A stretch of 64,000 nucleotides of DNA from Alteromonas sp. RKMC-009 (GCF_003584565.2 NZ_CP031010.1:2914001-2978000); one strand, 5' to 3'. Shown: positions 39,859 through 50,502, counted from the stretch's first letter. The notes: a model not told the origin generated them from the sequence alone. Made by a program: numbers and translations.

Positions 39859-40021
39859 CCTTAAACCCTACTTTTACTCGTTTTAAAGACGAGCAAAATC
39901 TGTTTATTATTCGCACGCTTTCAAAGCACAGCACTTTTCAATCAATCAGTTAGACAAGTGCAATGTTAACAAGAAAGCTCAATTTGTTAACGAATTTTAA
40001 ATTAATTTTATTAGGTGTGAT

Positions 40022-40288
40022 ATGACTAAATTCAAAAAATTCTTCAGCCAGATGGCTGTTATCTTAGCGGCAACCACTGCTTACCCAACTATTTCTCAGG
40101 AACTGCCGGCTTCTATGCCTGTGATACCTGCTATGAATACCCTTGAACTGTCTGTAGAAATGGTCAGTGTTCAGGAACAAGTTAAGGCTGTTCTGGCCGC
40201 AGAAGTGCAACAGCACGTTGCCAGTACACTTATCGCGATGAACGAAAAAGACGATCGCGACGCTAAGGAAGATAACCGCAGCGAATAA
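40022..40288 (+). CDS. small exported protein of unknown function
   Basis: 88 residues. I do not recognise a family. A signal peptide (KKFFSQMAVILAATTAYPTISQ, cleavage near residue 26) precedes a mature part of about 60 residues. That part has a Met/Pro-rich start, a helical centre (EMVSVQEQVKAVLAAEVQQHV) and a highly charged tail (EKDDRDAKEDNRSE). It starts at ATG 40022 about eight bases after TAGGTG, in an AT-rich leader divergent from gcvA. A strong hairpin follows. It is predicted periplasmic. Confidence 0.65.
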   Translation: MTKFKKFFSQMAVILAATTAYPTISQELPASMPVIPAMNTLELSVEMVSVQEQVKAVLAAEVQQHVASTLIAMNEKDDRDAKEDNRSE

Positions 40289-40308
40289 GCCCTTTTTCAC
40301 ACCTGATT

Positions 40309-40339
40309 CGGTGCCCGGCAACAGTGTTGCCGGGCACCG
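40309..40339. terminator. strong hairpin between convergent genes
   Basis: A perfect 14-bp stem with a 3-base loop (CGGTGCCCGGCAAC / GTTGCCGGGCACCG). It has no T-run on either side. It probably acts as a two-way transcription barrier between the small exported protein gene and kdsA. Confidence 0.6.
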
Positions 40340-40354
40340 TCTTCAGCGTTTCAT

Positions 40355-41212
<858 letters not shown>

Positions 41213-41223
41213 TTACTTCCAAA

Positions 41224-41598
41224 TTAAAAAAACAACGGTTGCTTTGATACTGCAACCCTGGCGATTAACCCTAACCAGGTTAATGCGCCGATAAAACCGA
41301 TCCAGCGCAGAGGCTTGTTCCGCCCCCATTTAAGCGCAAACATCCCCATCAGAATATAGGCCACCAGCCCGACCACTTTGAAGGTCAGCCAGCCCTGTAC
41401 AAACGGGTACTGGCCAATAAGAAAACATAGCCAAAGCGCACTGGCCAGAAGGCAGGTGTCGATGACATGAGGGAGAATTTTGAGCCACTTTCTGGTCAGT
41501 AACTCACTGTTAAACTGTGACAGCATAAATCTGAAAATAAACAAAAATACACTGAGAGCGATGGCCGTAAGGTGCAAATGCTTAGCCATTAAATACAT
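41224..41598 (-). CDS. sirB2: SirB2 family membrane protein
   Basis: 124 residues from ATG 41598, with GAGG five bases upstream. The frame extends further up only as a shadow of the HD-GYP gene. Four membrane segments and the SirB2 pattern (KHLHLTAIALSVFLFIFR, LPHVIDTCLLASALWL, FKVVGLVAYILMGMFALK) support the family. Function is not established. In E. coli the order is prmC-sirB2-sirB1-kdsA; no sirB1 is present here. Confidence 0.9.
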   Translation of the reverse strand: MYLMAKHLHLTAIALSVFLFIFRFMLSQFNSELLTRKWLKILPHVIDTCLLASALWLCFLIGQYPFVQGWLTFKVVGLVAYILMGMFALKWGRNKPLRWIGFIGALTWLGLIARVAVSKQPLFF

Positions 41599-41611
41599 AA
41601 CAACCTCTTTA

Positions 41612-43168
41612 TTATTGTGATATGTCGTCCGCCAGCCGGCGTTGAATTTCTTCGAAGCGGCCAATATTCGCCAGCATATAGCTGACCAGCTGCGGATCAA
41701 AATGTCTTCCGCTTTCCGCCTTCAACGTGCTGACGGTTTTTTCCAGCGACCAGGCTTCTTTGTACGGGCGCTTGTTCATCAGTGCATCAAACACATCGAC
41801 GATAGCCGCGATCCGGCTTTCCAGCTGGATTTCCTCACCTTTCAGTCCTTCAGGATAGCCTTGTCCGTCCCACCGTTCATGATGTTCCTTAGCAAGCACA
41901 GAAGCCAGCTGAATGGTAGGACTGTCTGAGTCTTTTAAAATCTGATAGCCAAATTCCGCATGCTGACGGATAGCAAACCGCTCTTCTTCCGTCAGTACAT
42001 CTGTTTTTGTCAGGATTTGTGACGAAATATGTGCATTTCCCACATCATGCAACGGAATAGCCAGCCGCAGCGTCATGATCTGTGCTTCGCCCAGCCCGGC
42101 ATACCTGGCCAGCAACTCAGCCATTTCGACCATCCGGCGGATATGCTTGCTGGTTTCACTGTCACGTTCCATGGCTTTACCCAACCGCTCAATGATTTCC
42201 CGCTGGGTGGTTTCCACTTCCTGACTGATAAGCACATTTTCAAATGCCAGCTGCACATTTTCTGAGAACAACTGCAATAAATGCATATTTGTCTCGCTGA
42301 GCTTACGGGGGATGCCGGATAAATACAGTAATGACCCCTTGTAGTGCTTACTGAAGCAGTAAGCCACCACATAATCTTCGCCAAAGATAATGCTCTGCTC
42401 TTTTAACGCCCGCTGACACAGCAAATACGCTTCTGCCGGCAACGCATCAATCAACGATTTCCCTTCCTGGCCGGCATATTCGCCATTGCCGGCAAACACA
42501 AACAGTTCCTGCGGAAAAGACTGCGTTACAGGCCGCGGCACCGCCACGGCATTGGTGATATAGGCTGCGTCTTTGGAGAATCCGAGAATTGAGGAAAGTT
42601 GCTGAATGATACCCCGCATGAATTTTTCAAGGGATCGGGAAGTGAACAGGTCGGCGGAAGCATCAATAATTTTTTCAAGACCGGCGCGGCTTTCCTCAAT
42701 CACGACGATATCGCGATACGATCGTAATGCCGCAATCATGACAGTAAACAGCTTCTGCGCGGTGAGTTCGGTTTTTGATTTGTAATCGTTAATATCATAA
42801 TCAACAATCACATCCCGTTCCGGTGCCTGACCGGGTTGTCCGGTCCGCAGAATGATGCGGGTAAAATGATTATCCAATGTTTCTCTGATGTATTCTGCGA
42901 CTTCAAGCCCGGCATTATCGGTTTCCATCACCACATCAAGCAGCACTACGGCCACATCATCATTTTCACGAAAGTAGGTTTTGGCTTCTTCGCCGCTGTA
43001 GGCGCTGACAAATTCCAGCCGTTTATCATCCAGCACAAAATCGCTCAACGCCAGTTTTGTCACCGCGTGTACTTCCGGCTCATCGTCAACAATGAGCACC
43101 TTCCAGACGCCAAGTTCCTCTGTTAATTCCTCGTCGTCATCGTCCGCAAACAGGAAATCATCAGTCAT
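41612..43168 (-). CDS. response regulator with DUF3369 and HD-GYP domains
   Basis: 518 residues. The receiver domain (about 15-150) has VLIVDDEPEVHAV and the phospho-Asp in VVLLDVVMETDNAG. A DUF3369 sensor region (about 170-320) precedes an HD-GYP domain (about 330-510) with HHERWDGQGYPEGLKGEEI. HD-GYP enzymes degrade cyclic di-GMP. The first metal motif reads HDVGNAHI, lacking the Lys of the usual HDxGK, so activity may be altered. No kinase lies beside it. It sits between prmC (52 bp) and sirB2 (13 bp) within a housekeeping operon. Confidence 0.92.
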   Translation of the reverse strand: MTDDFLFADDDDEELTEELGVWKVLIVDDEPEVHAVTKLALSDFVLDDKRLEFVSAYSGEEAKTYFRENDDVAVVLLDVVMETDNAGLEVAEYIRETLDNHFTRIILRTGQPGQAPERDVIVDYDINDYKSKTELTAQKLFTVMIAALRSYRDIVVIEESRAGLEKIIDASADLFTSRSLEKFMRGIIQQLSSILGFSKDAAYITNAVAVPRPVTQSFPQELFVFAGNGEYAGQEGKSLIDALPAEAYLLCQRALKEQSIIFGEDYVVAYCFSKHYKGSLLYLSGIPRKLSETNMHLLQLFSENVQLAFENVLISQEVETTQREIIERLGKAMERDSETSKHIRRMVEMAELLARYAGLGEAQIMTLRLAIPLHDVGNAHISSQILTKTDVLTEEERFAIRQHAEFGYQILKDSDSPTIQLASVLAKEHHERWDGQGYPEGLKGEEIQLESRIAAIVDVFDALMNKRPYKEAWSLEKTVSTLKAESGRHFDPQLVSYMLANIGRFEEIQRRLADDISQ

Positions 43169-43220
43169 TTACAGCATTCCATTTTTATAAAAGGCCGGTT
43201 AAAGCATACTGTAAGAGGAA

Positions 43221-44066
43221 TTATTCGCAAGCAGGTCTTTTCGCAATAGTTATCCGGTCAAGGCCGGCAAGATCAGCAAAGGTGTTTGCCATGGTGTAAC
43301 CGCTGTCATTAAACAGCCCGCGGATTGCACCGCCCTGCTCACTGCCATGTTCAATAAGCAGCCATCCGCTGGGCTTAAGGCATACTGATGCCTGACTGAT
43401 GATAAGCCGGATATCATCAAGCCCGTCCTCACCGGCAGTGAGTGCAGACAGGGGCTCGAAGCGGACATCACCTTGTTGCAGATAGTGACTGTCTGATTCC
43501 ACATAAGGGGGATTGGTCACCAGCATATCAAACTGCTTATCTTTCAGGGCATCAAACCAGTGGCTGACAATAAAGGACGCGTTAGTGATGTGATTCAGTG
43601 CTGCATTTTGTTTAGCGAGGTCGACAGCCTCTTCAATGCGATCTGTACCTGTGACCTGAATGTCCGGTCTTTCGCTGGCCAGCGCCAGCGCCACAGCCCC
43701 TGTTCCGGTGCCTAAATCGCACACACAACATGGCCCGGAAGGAAGCAGTTCCAGCGCTTTTTCCACCAGCAGTTCGGTTTCCGGACGCGGAATAAGCGTG
43801 GCAGGATTCACATTGAGTGTCAGTGTCCAGAAATCGCGGTTACCGGTCAGGTGCGCCACCGGCCGGCCTGTTTTTCGTTCACTGATGAGCTGTTTGAAGC
43901 GGTTAAGCTCCTCGTCTTTAAGTACTTTATCACTCCAGGTGTACAACCAGGTTTGTGTCTGGCCCAATACATGGGCCAGCAGTACTTTTGCGTCGGTGGC
44001 CGGAGACTCTCCCCCTGCCAGCGCTTCTTTTGCCTGTTGAAGTGCACAGGCAATGGTGACTGACAT
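43221..44066 (-). CDS. prmC: peptide chain release factor N5-glutamine methyltransferase
   Basis: 281 residues. PrmC methylates the Gln of the GGQ motif in release factors. The signature TNPPYV, the SAM-binding motif VCDLGTGTGAVALALASERP, and LIPRPETELLVEKAL are clear. Its ATG shares one base with the prfA stop (TAATG), so it is coupled to its substrate's gene. Confidence 0.96.
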   Translation of the reverse strand: MSVTIACALQQAKEALAGGESPATDAKVLLAHVLGQTQTWLYTWSDKVLKDEELNRFKQLISERKTGRPVAHLTGNRDFWTLTLNVNPATLIPRPETELLVEKALELLPSGPCCVCDLGTGTGAVALALASERPDIQVTGTDRIEEAVDLAKQNAALNHITNASFIVSHWFDALKDKQFDMLVTNPPYVESDSHYLQQGDVRFEPLSALTAGEDGLDDIRLIISQASVCLKPSGWLLIEHGSEQGGAIRGLFNDSGYTMANTFADLAGLDRITIAKRPACE

Positions 44067-45151
44067 TATTCGTCTGCCAGTGAAGCCAGCAGATCGGCCT
44101 GGTGTTCCTGACGGATAGGATCAGCCAGCGCAGCCAGATCCCCTTCAATGACCTCATCAAGACGGTACAGGGTCAGGTTGATGCGGTGATCAGTCACACG
44201 GCCCTGGGGGAAGTTGTAAGTACGGATACGTTCAGAACGGTCACCACTGCCCACCAGATTCCGGCGTGTGGTTGCCTCTTCTTTCGCCCGCTTTTCTTCT
44301 TCAAGTTGATTCAGACGTGCCTGCAGTACAGACATGGCCTTAGCGCGGTTTTTGTGCTGTGAACGCTCATCCTGACACTCAACCACAAGGCCGGTTGGAA
44401 TGTGAGTCATCCGGATAGCAGAGTCTGTTTTGTTAACGTGCTGACCACCGGCACCGGATGCACGGAAGGTATCAACACGCAAATCAGCAGGATTAATTTC
44501 AATGGCTTCAGACTCAGGGATCTCAGGCAATACCGCGACGGTACAGGCTGACGTGTGAATACGTCCCTGGGATTCAGTTTCCGGCACACGCTGTACCCGG
44601 TGTCCGCCGGATTCAAATTTCATAATACCGTAAACGCCTTCACCGGAAAGGTTAGCAATGACTTCTTTAAAGCCACCGTGCTCACCTTCATTCTGACTGA
44701 CCACCTCTACGCGCCAGCCCTTTGATTCAGCATAGCGGCTGTACATACGGAACAGGTCACCGGCAAAAATAGCCGCCTCATCACCGCCGGCACCGGCACG
44801 GATTTCCAAAAAGCAATTGTGGTCATCGTTGGGATCTTTAGGTAACAGAAGAATTTGCAGTTCGCTTTCAAGGCGTGCAATGTCTTCTTTTGCCTGCTTC
44901 ATTTCTTCCTGCGCCATTTCGCGCATTTCGGCATCGTCTTCTTCCATCATTTCCAGTGCAGAAGCAAGATTTTCTTCAGCCTGCTGAAAAGCATTAAAGC
45001 CTTTTACAACATCTTCCAACTGACTGAACTCTTTTGACAACGCGCGGAATTTATCCTGATTGGAAATCGTACCGGGATCACCCAGCAATGCCTGAACCTC
45101 GTCAAACCTTTCCACCAGGTTCTCGAGCTTTCTGGTCACCGATTCTTTCAT
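44066..45151 (-). CDS. prfA: peptide chain release factor 1
   Basis: 361 residues. RF1 reads UAA and UAG stop codons. The catalytic GGQ loop is [16 protein letters not shown]. The codon-recognition region follows the usual RF1 layout, and [12 protein letters not shown] lies near the C-terminus. It is second of the hemA-prfA-prmC operon, starting 8 bp after hemA. Confidence 0.97.
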   Translation of the reverse strand: MKESVTRKLENLVERFDEVQALLGDPGTISNQDKFRALSKEFSQLEDVVKGFNAFQQAEENLASALEMMEEDDAEMREMAQEEMKQAKEDIARLESELQILLLPKDPNDDHNCFLEIRAGAGGDEAAIFAGDLFRMYSRYAESKGWRVEVVSQNEGEHGGFKEVIANLSGEGVYGIMKFESGGHRVQRVPETESQGRIHTSACTVAVLPEIPESEAIEINPADLRVDTFRASGAGGQHVNKTDSAIRMTHIPTGLVVECQDERSQHKNRAKAMSVLQARLNQLEEEKRAKEEATTRRNLVGSGDRSERIRTYNFPQGRVTDHRINLTLYRLDEVIEGDLAALADPIRQEHQADLLASLADE

Positions 45152-45159
45152 ATTCTGTT

Positions 45160-46431
45160 TTACCCTTCTTTGTCCTGCCCGTTACCGGCAAGATCCATCG
45201 CCTGACCCAGCCATTGAGTCAGCGCGGCATCATTTTCGTGTGCAGCGTCCCGCAGTACACGGGTAGGCCCGTGCATCAACGCATTGGTGAGTTTATAGGC
45301 CAGTTCCTGTACAACGTCTTCCGCGTTGCGGCCTTCGGACAACTGATTCATCGCCCTGGCGACCAGCTCATCTCTGGATGCCATGCCTTTCTGACGATAC
45401 TGACGCACCAAATCAATGGAATGCTGCGCCTGTTTCCAGCTTAAAAATACGGAGGCCTGATCATCGATGATTTTTTCAGCGTCCTGCGCGGCCATTTCAC
45501 GGGAAGCTAGATTCTGCTCAACAATATGCTGCAAATCATCAACAGTATAAAGGTAGGCATCGCCGAGTTCATTAACCTGAGACTCAATGTCACGGGGAAC
45601 CGCCAGATCAACAAGAAACATGGGCATGTTACGGCGCTGCTTTAAGGCCTTTTCCACCATCCCTTTACCAATCAATGGCAACTGGCTGGCTGTAGAACTG
45701 ATGACAATATCAAAATCGTGAAGATGTTCAGGCAACTGAGACAGTGTGAGCACATCTGCACCCAGATTCGCCGCAAGGTTCTCAGCTCTGGCTACGGTAC
45801 GGTTGGCAACGGCAAGACGCTGAACGCCCTGCTCTTTTAAATGCTGGGCAACCAGTTCAATGGTTTCGCCGGCACCTACCAGCAATACTGAGCGCTTTGG
45901 TAATGCGCTGAATATATGTTTGGCCAGTTGCACCGCAGCAAAGGCCACAGATACGGCATTAGCACCAATTTCTGTTTCAGAGCGTACTTTCTTAGCTACA
46001 GAGAATGTGTGTTGGAATAACCGCTCGAACTCCGCCCCCACAGTACCGGAATGCTTTGCGTCGCTGAATGCCTGTTTAATCTGTCCGAGAATTTGCGGCT
46101 CACCGAGGATCAACGAATCCAGCCCGCTTGCTACCCGCATAACATGCTTTACTGCATCTTCCTGCTGGTAAAGGTAACTGTTTTGCTCGATATCTTCCCG
46201 CTTCACATCATGAAAGGCAGATAACCAGTCGAGCAGCAATGCCGCCTCGCCGGCCCCTTTCACATAGACTTCAGTGCGGTTACAGGTAGACACGATGACA
46301 GATTCTTCAATACCGTCTATCTGCTTCAGCGAGGCGAGCGCAGACACCAGAGAATCCGGTGTAAAGGCGACTTTTTCGCGTAACGCAACAGGTGCAGTTT
46401 TGTGGTTTATTCCGAGGGCAGTAAGGGTCAT
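45160..46431 (-). CDS. hemA: glutamyl-tRNA reductase
   Basis: 423 residues from ATG 46431. An in-frame TTG one codon upstream is less likely. HemA reduces glutamyl-tRNA to glutamate-1-semialdehyde, the first step of tetrapyrrole synthesis. Motifs are [25 protein letters not shown] (catalytic Cys), [17 protein letters not shown], and [17 protein letters not shown] (NADPH). It heads the minus-strand operon and is divergent from lolB. Confidence 0.97.
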   Translation of the reverse strand: MTLTALGINHKTAPVALREKVAFTPDSLVSALASLKQIDGIEESVIVSTCNRTEVYVKGAGEAALLLDWLSAFHDVKREDIEQNSYLYQQEDAVKHVMRVASGLDSLILGEPQILGQIKQAFSDAKHSGTVGAEFERLFQHTFSVAKKVRSETEIGANAVSVAFAAVQLAKHIFSALPKRSVLLVGAGETIELVAQHLKEQGVQRLAVANRTVARAENLAANLGADVLTLSQLPEHLHDFDIVISSTASQLPLIGKGMVEKALKQRRNMPMFLVDLAVPRDIESQVNELGDAYLYTVDDLQHIVEQNLASREMAAQDAEKIIDDQASVFLSWKQAQHSIDLVRQYRQKGMASRDELVARAMNQLSEGRNAEDVVQELAYKLTNALMHGPTRVLRDAAHENDAALTQWLGQAMDLAGNGQDKEG

Positions 46432-46461
46432 CAATATTTATGCTGGCATCTTCGGAGCGGC

Positions 46462-46490
46462 ATTGTACGAAAAACCCAAAATGATTGAAA
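46462..46490 (-). promoter_or_regulatory. hemA: candidate hemA promoter
   Basis: On the minus strand, TTTCAA, a 17-base spacer and TACAAT resemble a sigma-70 promoter. It lies about 31 bp upstream of the hemA ATG and is followed by a GC-rich stretch. Confidence 0.45.
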
Positions 46491-46572
46491 GTACTCCTGA
46501 AACTGTGTTCCCATTAGATCCCTGAGTTTTGAAGCAATCATCCCGTTGCATTGCGTAGGATCATAATCGTTC

Positions 46573-47178
46573 ATGATTTTCCGAATACTATTTACAGGTT
46601 TGTTTATCGCCCTGTTATCAGCCTGTACCACTCTGCCAGATGGCCCGGAGACCGCGGTAAACCTGCCTTCACAGCTTGAGAAGCTGAAGTCTGTCACCCG
46701 CTGGCAGATGAAAGGTAAGATGGCTATCCGCAATGAAAAGGAAGCTGTCAGCGCCCACGTAAACTGGAAAACCGATGAGCCCGATTTTAATTTCCGTTTA
46801 ACCAATATGCTGGGTATTACCCTGGCGAATATCGATTTCAGTGACGGCATGGCTACACTGGAAGCTGACGATAAGCGCTGGCAGGACACCAGTCCGGCAC
46901 GTCTTATTTACCAGACAACCGGCTGGGATATTCCCGCCGGCAAGCTGCTGAACTGGGTAAAGGGGCTGCCTTTACGGGGTGACGACTATAAGCTCAACGA
47001 TAAACAGCTCCTGGCTTCCCTTTCTCCGGGCTGTGAAGCCTGCGGCAACTGGCAAGTCAGTTACAGCAACTATGGTGAGGAAGCAGGACTGTGGTTGCCG
47101 CATCAGTTAATGCTTACCCGCACAGACAATACAAAAATATGGATAAAAATCCGGATTGATGAGTGGACCATACAGTAA
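46573..47178 (+). CDS. lolB: outer-membrane lipoprotein insertion factor LolB
   Basis: 201 residues. The lipoprotein signal MIFRILFTGLFIALLSAC has Cys18 as lipidation site. The LolB fold features WQMKGKMAIRNEKEAVSAHVNWK, FNFRLTNMLGITLA and LNWVKGLPLRG. LolB receives lipoproteins from LolA and inserts them into the outer membrane. Its TAA shares one base with the ispE ATG. Confidence 0.95.
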   Translation: MIFRILFTGLFIALLSACTTLPDGPETAVNLPSQLEKLKSVTRWQMKGKMAIRNEKEAVSAHVNWKTDEPDFNFRLTNMLGITLANIDFSDGMATLEADDKRWQDTSPARLIYQTTGWDIPAGKLLNWVKGLPLRGDDYKLNDKQLLASLSPGCEACGNWQVSYSNYGEEAGLWLPHQLMLTRTDNTKIWIKIRIDEWTIQ

Positions 47179-48044
47179 TGCAACACAGTGAATGGTGGCC
47201 CAGCCCGGCCAAACTGAATTTATTCCTTCATATCCTCGGTAAATACGATAACGGTTACCATCAGCTTCAGACCTTGTTTCAGTTACTGGACCGTGGTGAT
47301 GAACTGGCTTTTGATGTCACCAAAGACGGCATTATCACCCTTAATCCGTCGATTCCCGGTGTGAATGATGAAGATAATCTGATTGTAAAAGCAGCCAGAC
47401 TGTTACAGACACACACGGGAACAGATAAGGGCGCAAACATCCGGTTGAAAAAGTCACTGCCCATGGGCGGTGGTATTGGCGGTGGCTCATCTAATGCTGC
47501 CACAGTTCTGGTTGCACTTAACTACTTGTGGCAGTGCGGTCTGAGTACAGCAGAACTGGCCGGGTTAGGTCTGCGTCTGGGCGCCGACGTACCTATCTTT
47601 GTTGAAGGCCGCACAGGTTTCGCCGGCGGTGTGGGCGAGCACATCAGTCCCGCTGATTTAGACGAACAATGGTATCTGGTTGTCAATCCGGGTATACACG
47701 TGGGTACCGCTGATATTTTCAGAGAACCGGCCCTGCCCCGCAATACACCGGCCATGGAGTGGCACAATTATACTTTCGCTGCAACGCATAATGATTGCCA
47801 GAGTATTGTCTGTAAAAAGCATCCGGAAGTTGCAATATTATTACAGTGGTTGCTACAATTCGCACCGTCGCGGATGACGGGCACAGGCGCGTGCGTATTT
47901 TCTGTATTTAGTGATGAAAATTCAGCCAGACAGGTTCTCGGGAAATTGCCCGCAGAATGGTCCGGTTTTGTTGCTAAAGGTGTGAATATGTCGCCATTAC
48001 AACAAAAGCTAAAATACGTGAACGAAGCATCGGACATGAACTAA
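47178..48044 (+). CDS. ispE: 4-diphosphocytidyl-2-C-methyl-D-erythritol kinase
   Basis: 288 residues from ATG 47178, which overlaps the lolB stop (TAATG). A GTG five codons upstream is inside lolB. IspE is a GHMP kinase of the MEP isoprenoid pathway. Motifs are [28 protein letters not shown] start (in part), the ATP loop [19 protein letters not shown], and the C-terminal [13 protein letters not shown] tRNA-Gln gene follows 5 bp after its stop. Confidence 0.96.
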   Translation: MQHSEWWPSPAKLNLFLHILGKYDNGYHQLQTLFQLLDRGDELAFDVTKDGIITLNPSIPGVNDEDNLIVKAARLLQTHTGTDKGANIRLKKSLPMGGGIGGGSSNAATVLVALNYLWQCGLSTAELAGLGLRLGADVPIFVEGRTGFAGGVGEHISPADLDEQWYLVVNPGIHVGTADIFREPALPRNTPAMEWHNYTFAATHNDCQSIVCKKHPEVAILLQWLLQFAPSRMTGTGACVFSVFSDENSARQVLGKLPAEWSGFVAKGVNMSPLQQKLKYVNEASDMN

Positions 48045-48049
48045 ATTTT

Positions 48050-48125
48050 TGGGGTATAGCCAAGTTGGTAAGGCAGCGGGTTTTGATCCCGCCATTCGTT
48101 GGTTCGAGTCCAGCTACCCCAGCCA
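48050..48125 (+). tRNA. tRNA-Gln(TTG)
   Basis: 76 bases including encoded CCA. The acceptor arm TGGGGTA/TACCCCA and the anticodon loop TTTTGAT (anticodon TTG) between GCGGG and CCCGC are clear, as is the T-loop GGTTCGAGTCC. It differs by one base in the variable loop (ATTCG versus ATCCG) from the two copies near 54.8 kb. The ispE-tRNA-Gln-prs order is common in gammaproteobacteria. Confidence 0.97.
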
Positions 48126-48157
48126 CCTCCTTTATCAAACGCACCGAGGAAACACTT

Positions 48158-49105
48158 GTGCCAGATATGAAGCTCTTTGCAGGCAACGCCGTCCCCGAAC
48201 TTGCCCATAAGGTTGCAGAACGCCTTTATACCAAACTTGGTAACGCCAGTGTTGGTCGCTTTAGCGACGGTGAGATCAGTGTAGAAATTCATGAAAACGT
48301 CCGTGGCTCGGACGTTTTTATTATCCAGTCTACCTGTGCACCAACCAACGACAACCTGATGGAATTGATTGTGATGATCGACGCCCTGCGTCGTGCATCA
48401 GCAGGACGTATTACTGCTGTTATCCCTTATTTTGGTTATGCGAGACAAGACCGTCGCGTCCGCTCAGCCAGGGTGCCAATCACAGCCCGTGTGGTCGCAG
48501 ATTTTCTGTCTAACGTGGGTGTTGACCGCGTACTGACCATCGACCTGCACGCAGAGCAAATCCAGGGTTTCTTCGATGTACCGGTAGATAACGCTTTCGG
48601 TACACCTATCCTGCTTGCAGATATGGTTCAGCGTGATTTTGTCGACCCGATTGTTGTGTCTCCGGACATCGGCGGCGTAGTACGTGCCCGTGCAACGGCT
48701 AAACTGCTGAATGATGCAGAACTGGCAATTATCGATAAACGTCGTCCGAAAGCGAACGTTTCTCAGGTGATGAATATTATCGGTGATGTGAAAGATCGTG
48801 ACTGCATCATTGTTGACGACATGATTGACACCGGCGGTACGCTGGCGAAAGCCGCGGAAGCCCTGAAAAATCATGGCGCTCGCAAAGTGTATGCTTACGC
48901 GACTCACGCTATCTTCTCAGGCAATGCGCCTAAGAACCTGAAAGAGTCGGTTATCGATGAAATCATTGTTACCGACAGTATCCCGCTGTCAAAAGATATG
49001 CAGGCAACCGGCAAAGTGAAGCAACTCACATTATCTGAAATGCTGGCTGAAACGATTCGCCGCATCAGCAACGAAGAGTCTATCTCAGCGATGTTCGAAT
49101 ACTGA
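48158..49105 (+). CDS. prs: ribose-phosphate pyrophosphokinase
   Basis: 315 residues from GTG 48158 ([16 protein letters not shown]), which has GAGG eight bases upstream and matches the E. coli start. The open frame continues upstream into the tRNA gene and should not be used. Prs makes PRPP from ribose-5-phosphate and ATP. Motifs are [31 protein letters not shown] and the PRPP loop [16 protein letters not shown] terminator follows. Confidence 0.97.
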   Translation: MPDMKLFAGNAVPELAHKVAERLYTKLGNASVGRFSDGEISVEIHENVRGSDVFIIQSTCAPTNDNLMELIVMIDALRRASAGRITAVIPYFGYARQDRRVRSARVPITARVVADFLSNVGVDRVLTIDLHAEQIQGFFDVPVDNAFGTPILLADMVQRDFVDPIVVSPDIGGVVRARATAKLLNDAELAIIDKRRPKANVSQVMNIIGDVKDRDCIIVDDMIDTGGTLAKAAEALKNHGARKVYAYATHAIFSGNAPKNLKESVIDEIIVTDSIPLSKDMQATGKVKQLTLSEMLAETIRRISNEESISAMFEY

Positions 49106-49131
49106 TAGCTGCCTGTGTGCAAATTATTAAT

Positions 49132-49160
49132 AGCCGGTGCTGAGAAGCACCGGCTTTTTT
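49132..49160 (+). terminator. prs: Rho-independent terminator of prs
   Basis: AGCCGGTGCT, loop GAGA, AGCACCGGCT, then a T-run. A 10-bp perfect stem 26 bp after the prs stop. Confidence 0.93.
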
Positions 49161-49163
49161 GTA

Positions 49164-49784
49164 TCAGCGGGGACGCAACATCTCAAACAGGTTTTCACTA
49201 TCAATGGTGTAATAATCCCCTGCGCCACCCGCCCGCAATAGGGGTTCTGCCCTACCCGTTTTAAAAACACCGTCTTCAATCAGTGATGTTTTTATCTTCA
49301 CGCCGGTCACTTCACCGAATACCATCCATGTATCACACAATTCACCATTACTGCCCTGCAATTGTACGATTTGTGTTTTGCGGCATTCCATCACCACGCC
49401 ACTTTCCGCAACATGGGGCGGCTTTACAGTGCGGGACTCGCCTTTTGTCAGCCCTGCCAGTTCAAACTCATCCACACTGGCATCGACCTGTGCACAGGTC
49501 TGATTCATCTGCTGTGCCAGCGGCACACTCACCAGGTTATAGCAAAACTCTCCTGTCGCCTGAATATTTCTTACTGAGTCTTTAAAGCCGATGCTGGAAA
49601 AACCAATAATGGGCGGCGTGTAATTGAATGCATTAAAAAAGCTGTAAGGTGCCAGATTAGCGATACCCTTTTCGTCAACAGTGGAAATCCAGCCGATGGG
49701 TCTGGGTGCAATAATACTGTTGAAGGGATCATGTTTGAGGCCATGACCCGCTGAAGGCTCGTAAAAGTGAAAATCTGAAGACAT
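49164..49784 (-). CDS. flavin reductase-like FMN-binding protein
   Basis: 206 residues from ATG 49784 (MSSDFHFYEPSAGHGLKHDP), with GAGG nine bases upstream; an upstream extension to 49829 lacks support. The flavin-reductase-like split-barrel domain is seen in SIIAPRPIGWISTVDEKGIANLAPYSFFNAFNYTPP (in part) and GEFCYNLV. DIM6/NTAB-type proteins bind FMN; the partner oxygenase is not evident here. It is a single gene convergent with prs, interrupting the prs-rplY order seen in Pseudomonas. Confidence 0.9.
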   Translation of the reverse strand: MSSDFHFYEPSAGHGLKHDPFNSIIAPRPIGWISTVDEKGIANLAPYSFFNAFNYTPPIIGFSSIGFKDSVRNIQATGEFCYNLVSVPLAQQMNQTCAQVDASVDEFELAGLTKGESRTVKPPHVAESGVVMECRKTQIVQLQGSNGELCDTWMVFGEVTGVKIKTSLIEDGVFKTGRAEPLLRAGGAGDYYTIDSENLFEMLRPR

Positions 49785-49926
49785 AGACTCAATCCTCTGA
49801 GTTTTAATAAAATAAAAAGGCACAAACAATAAACCACACCCACCTGTTCATTGTCCGTTCATGTCAAAACCGGCACAATGACAACAATAGAAAAGGTCTG
49901 CTGACCATAACTACGGCGGAGATATT

Positions 49927-50352
49927 ATGATCAGACTTGTTTATTTAGCAGCGTTAGTCGGCCTGTGCAGTGCCTGTGGCGATGAAGCTGCGCCGGACGA
50001 CGTGTCAAAAACAGAAACCGTCACTCTCAATGTGGTTGAGAACGTTACGAAAAATGTGACTGATAATATTGTCAATAAGGCCACTGAAATGGAAAACAAC
50101 ATCACCTTGTCAGGAAAACTGGTCTATCAGCAGCATGAAGGCGGCTTTTTTGGTTTCATTACTGACACCGGTGAGCGTTACACCCTGCGCGGACTGGATA
50201 AATCTTACCGTCAGAATGGCATGAAACTGATTGTCGAAGGTCAGCCGCTGACCGGTATGATGACAACGACTCAGTTCGGAACCGTTTTTAAAGTAGAAAA
50301 AGTGGTCAGTGCCGATGCCACAACTGTCGCACCGCACCACAGTGAAATGTAA
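49927..50352 (+). CDS. lipoprotein with Asn/Val/Thr-rich linker and OB-like domain
   Basis: 141 residues; I do not recognise a named family. The lipoprotein signal MIRLVYLAALVGLCSAC has Cys17 as lipidation site. Residues about 33-58 form a repetitive N-V-T-rich amphipathic stretch (VVENVTKNVTDNIVNKATE). The C-terminal 80 residues look like a small beta-barrel or OB fold (GKLVYQQHEGGFFGFITDTG, YTLRGLDKSYRQNG, GTVFKVEKV). ATG 49927 has GGAG seven bases upstream. It is predicted membrane-anchored in the periplasm. Confidence 0.72.
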   Translation: MIRLVYLAALVGLCSACGDEAAPDDVSKTETVTLNVVENVTKNVTDNIVNKATEMENNITLSGKLVYQQHEGGFFGFITDTGERYTLRGLDKSYRQNGMKLIVEGQPLTGMMTTTQFGTVFKVEKVVSADATTVAPHHSEM

Positions 50353-50359
50353 TTGACGT

Positions 50360-50388
50360 TTGTATATCCTGCTTCGCGGTGGTAGAAT
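50360..50388 (+). promoter_or_regulatory. rplY: candidate rplY promoter
   Basis: TTGTAT (50360-50365), a 17-base spacer and TAGAAT (50383-50388). A GC-rich discriminator (TCGCCGCCC) of the kind seen at growth-rate-controlled promoters follows. Confidence 0.55.
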
Positions 50389-50445
50389 TCGCCGCCCTTT
50401 TATTTCGGGGTACGGTTAATGAGCCTTGTTTATTGCCGTTATCGC

Positions 50446-50470
50446 GTGAGTTTTGGTCGCAAAAACTCAC
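50446..50470 (+). promoter_or_regulatory. rplY: hairpin in the rplY 5' leader
   Basis: GTGAGTTTT and AAAACTCAC form a perfect 9-bp stem with a 7-base loop. It lies about 32 bp upstream of the rplY ATG and downstream of the candidate promoter. It is placed to be an autoregulatory leader element. Confidence 0.5.
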
Positions 50471-50502
50471 AAAAATAAACTAAATATATTGGAGACATAT
50501 TA

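Noticed and set aside
48065..48157. N-terminal extension of prs into the tRNA-Gln gene
   Set aside because: The extension is translated tRNA sequence. GTG 48158 has a good ribosome site and matches the known Prs N-terminus.
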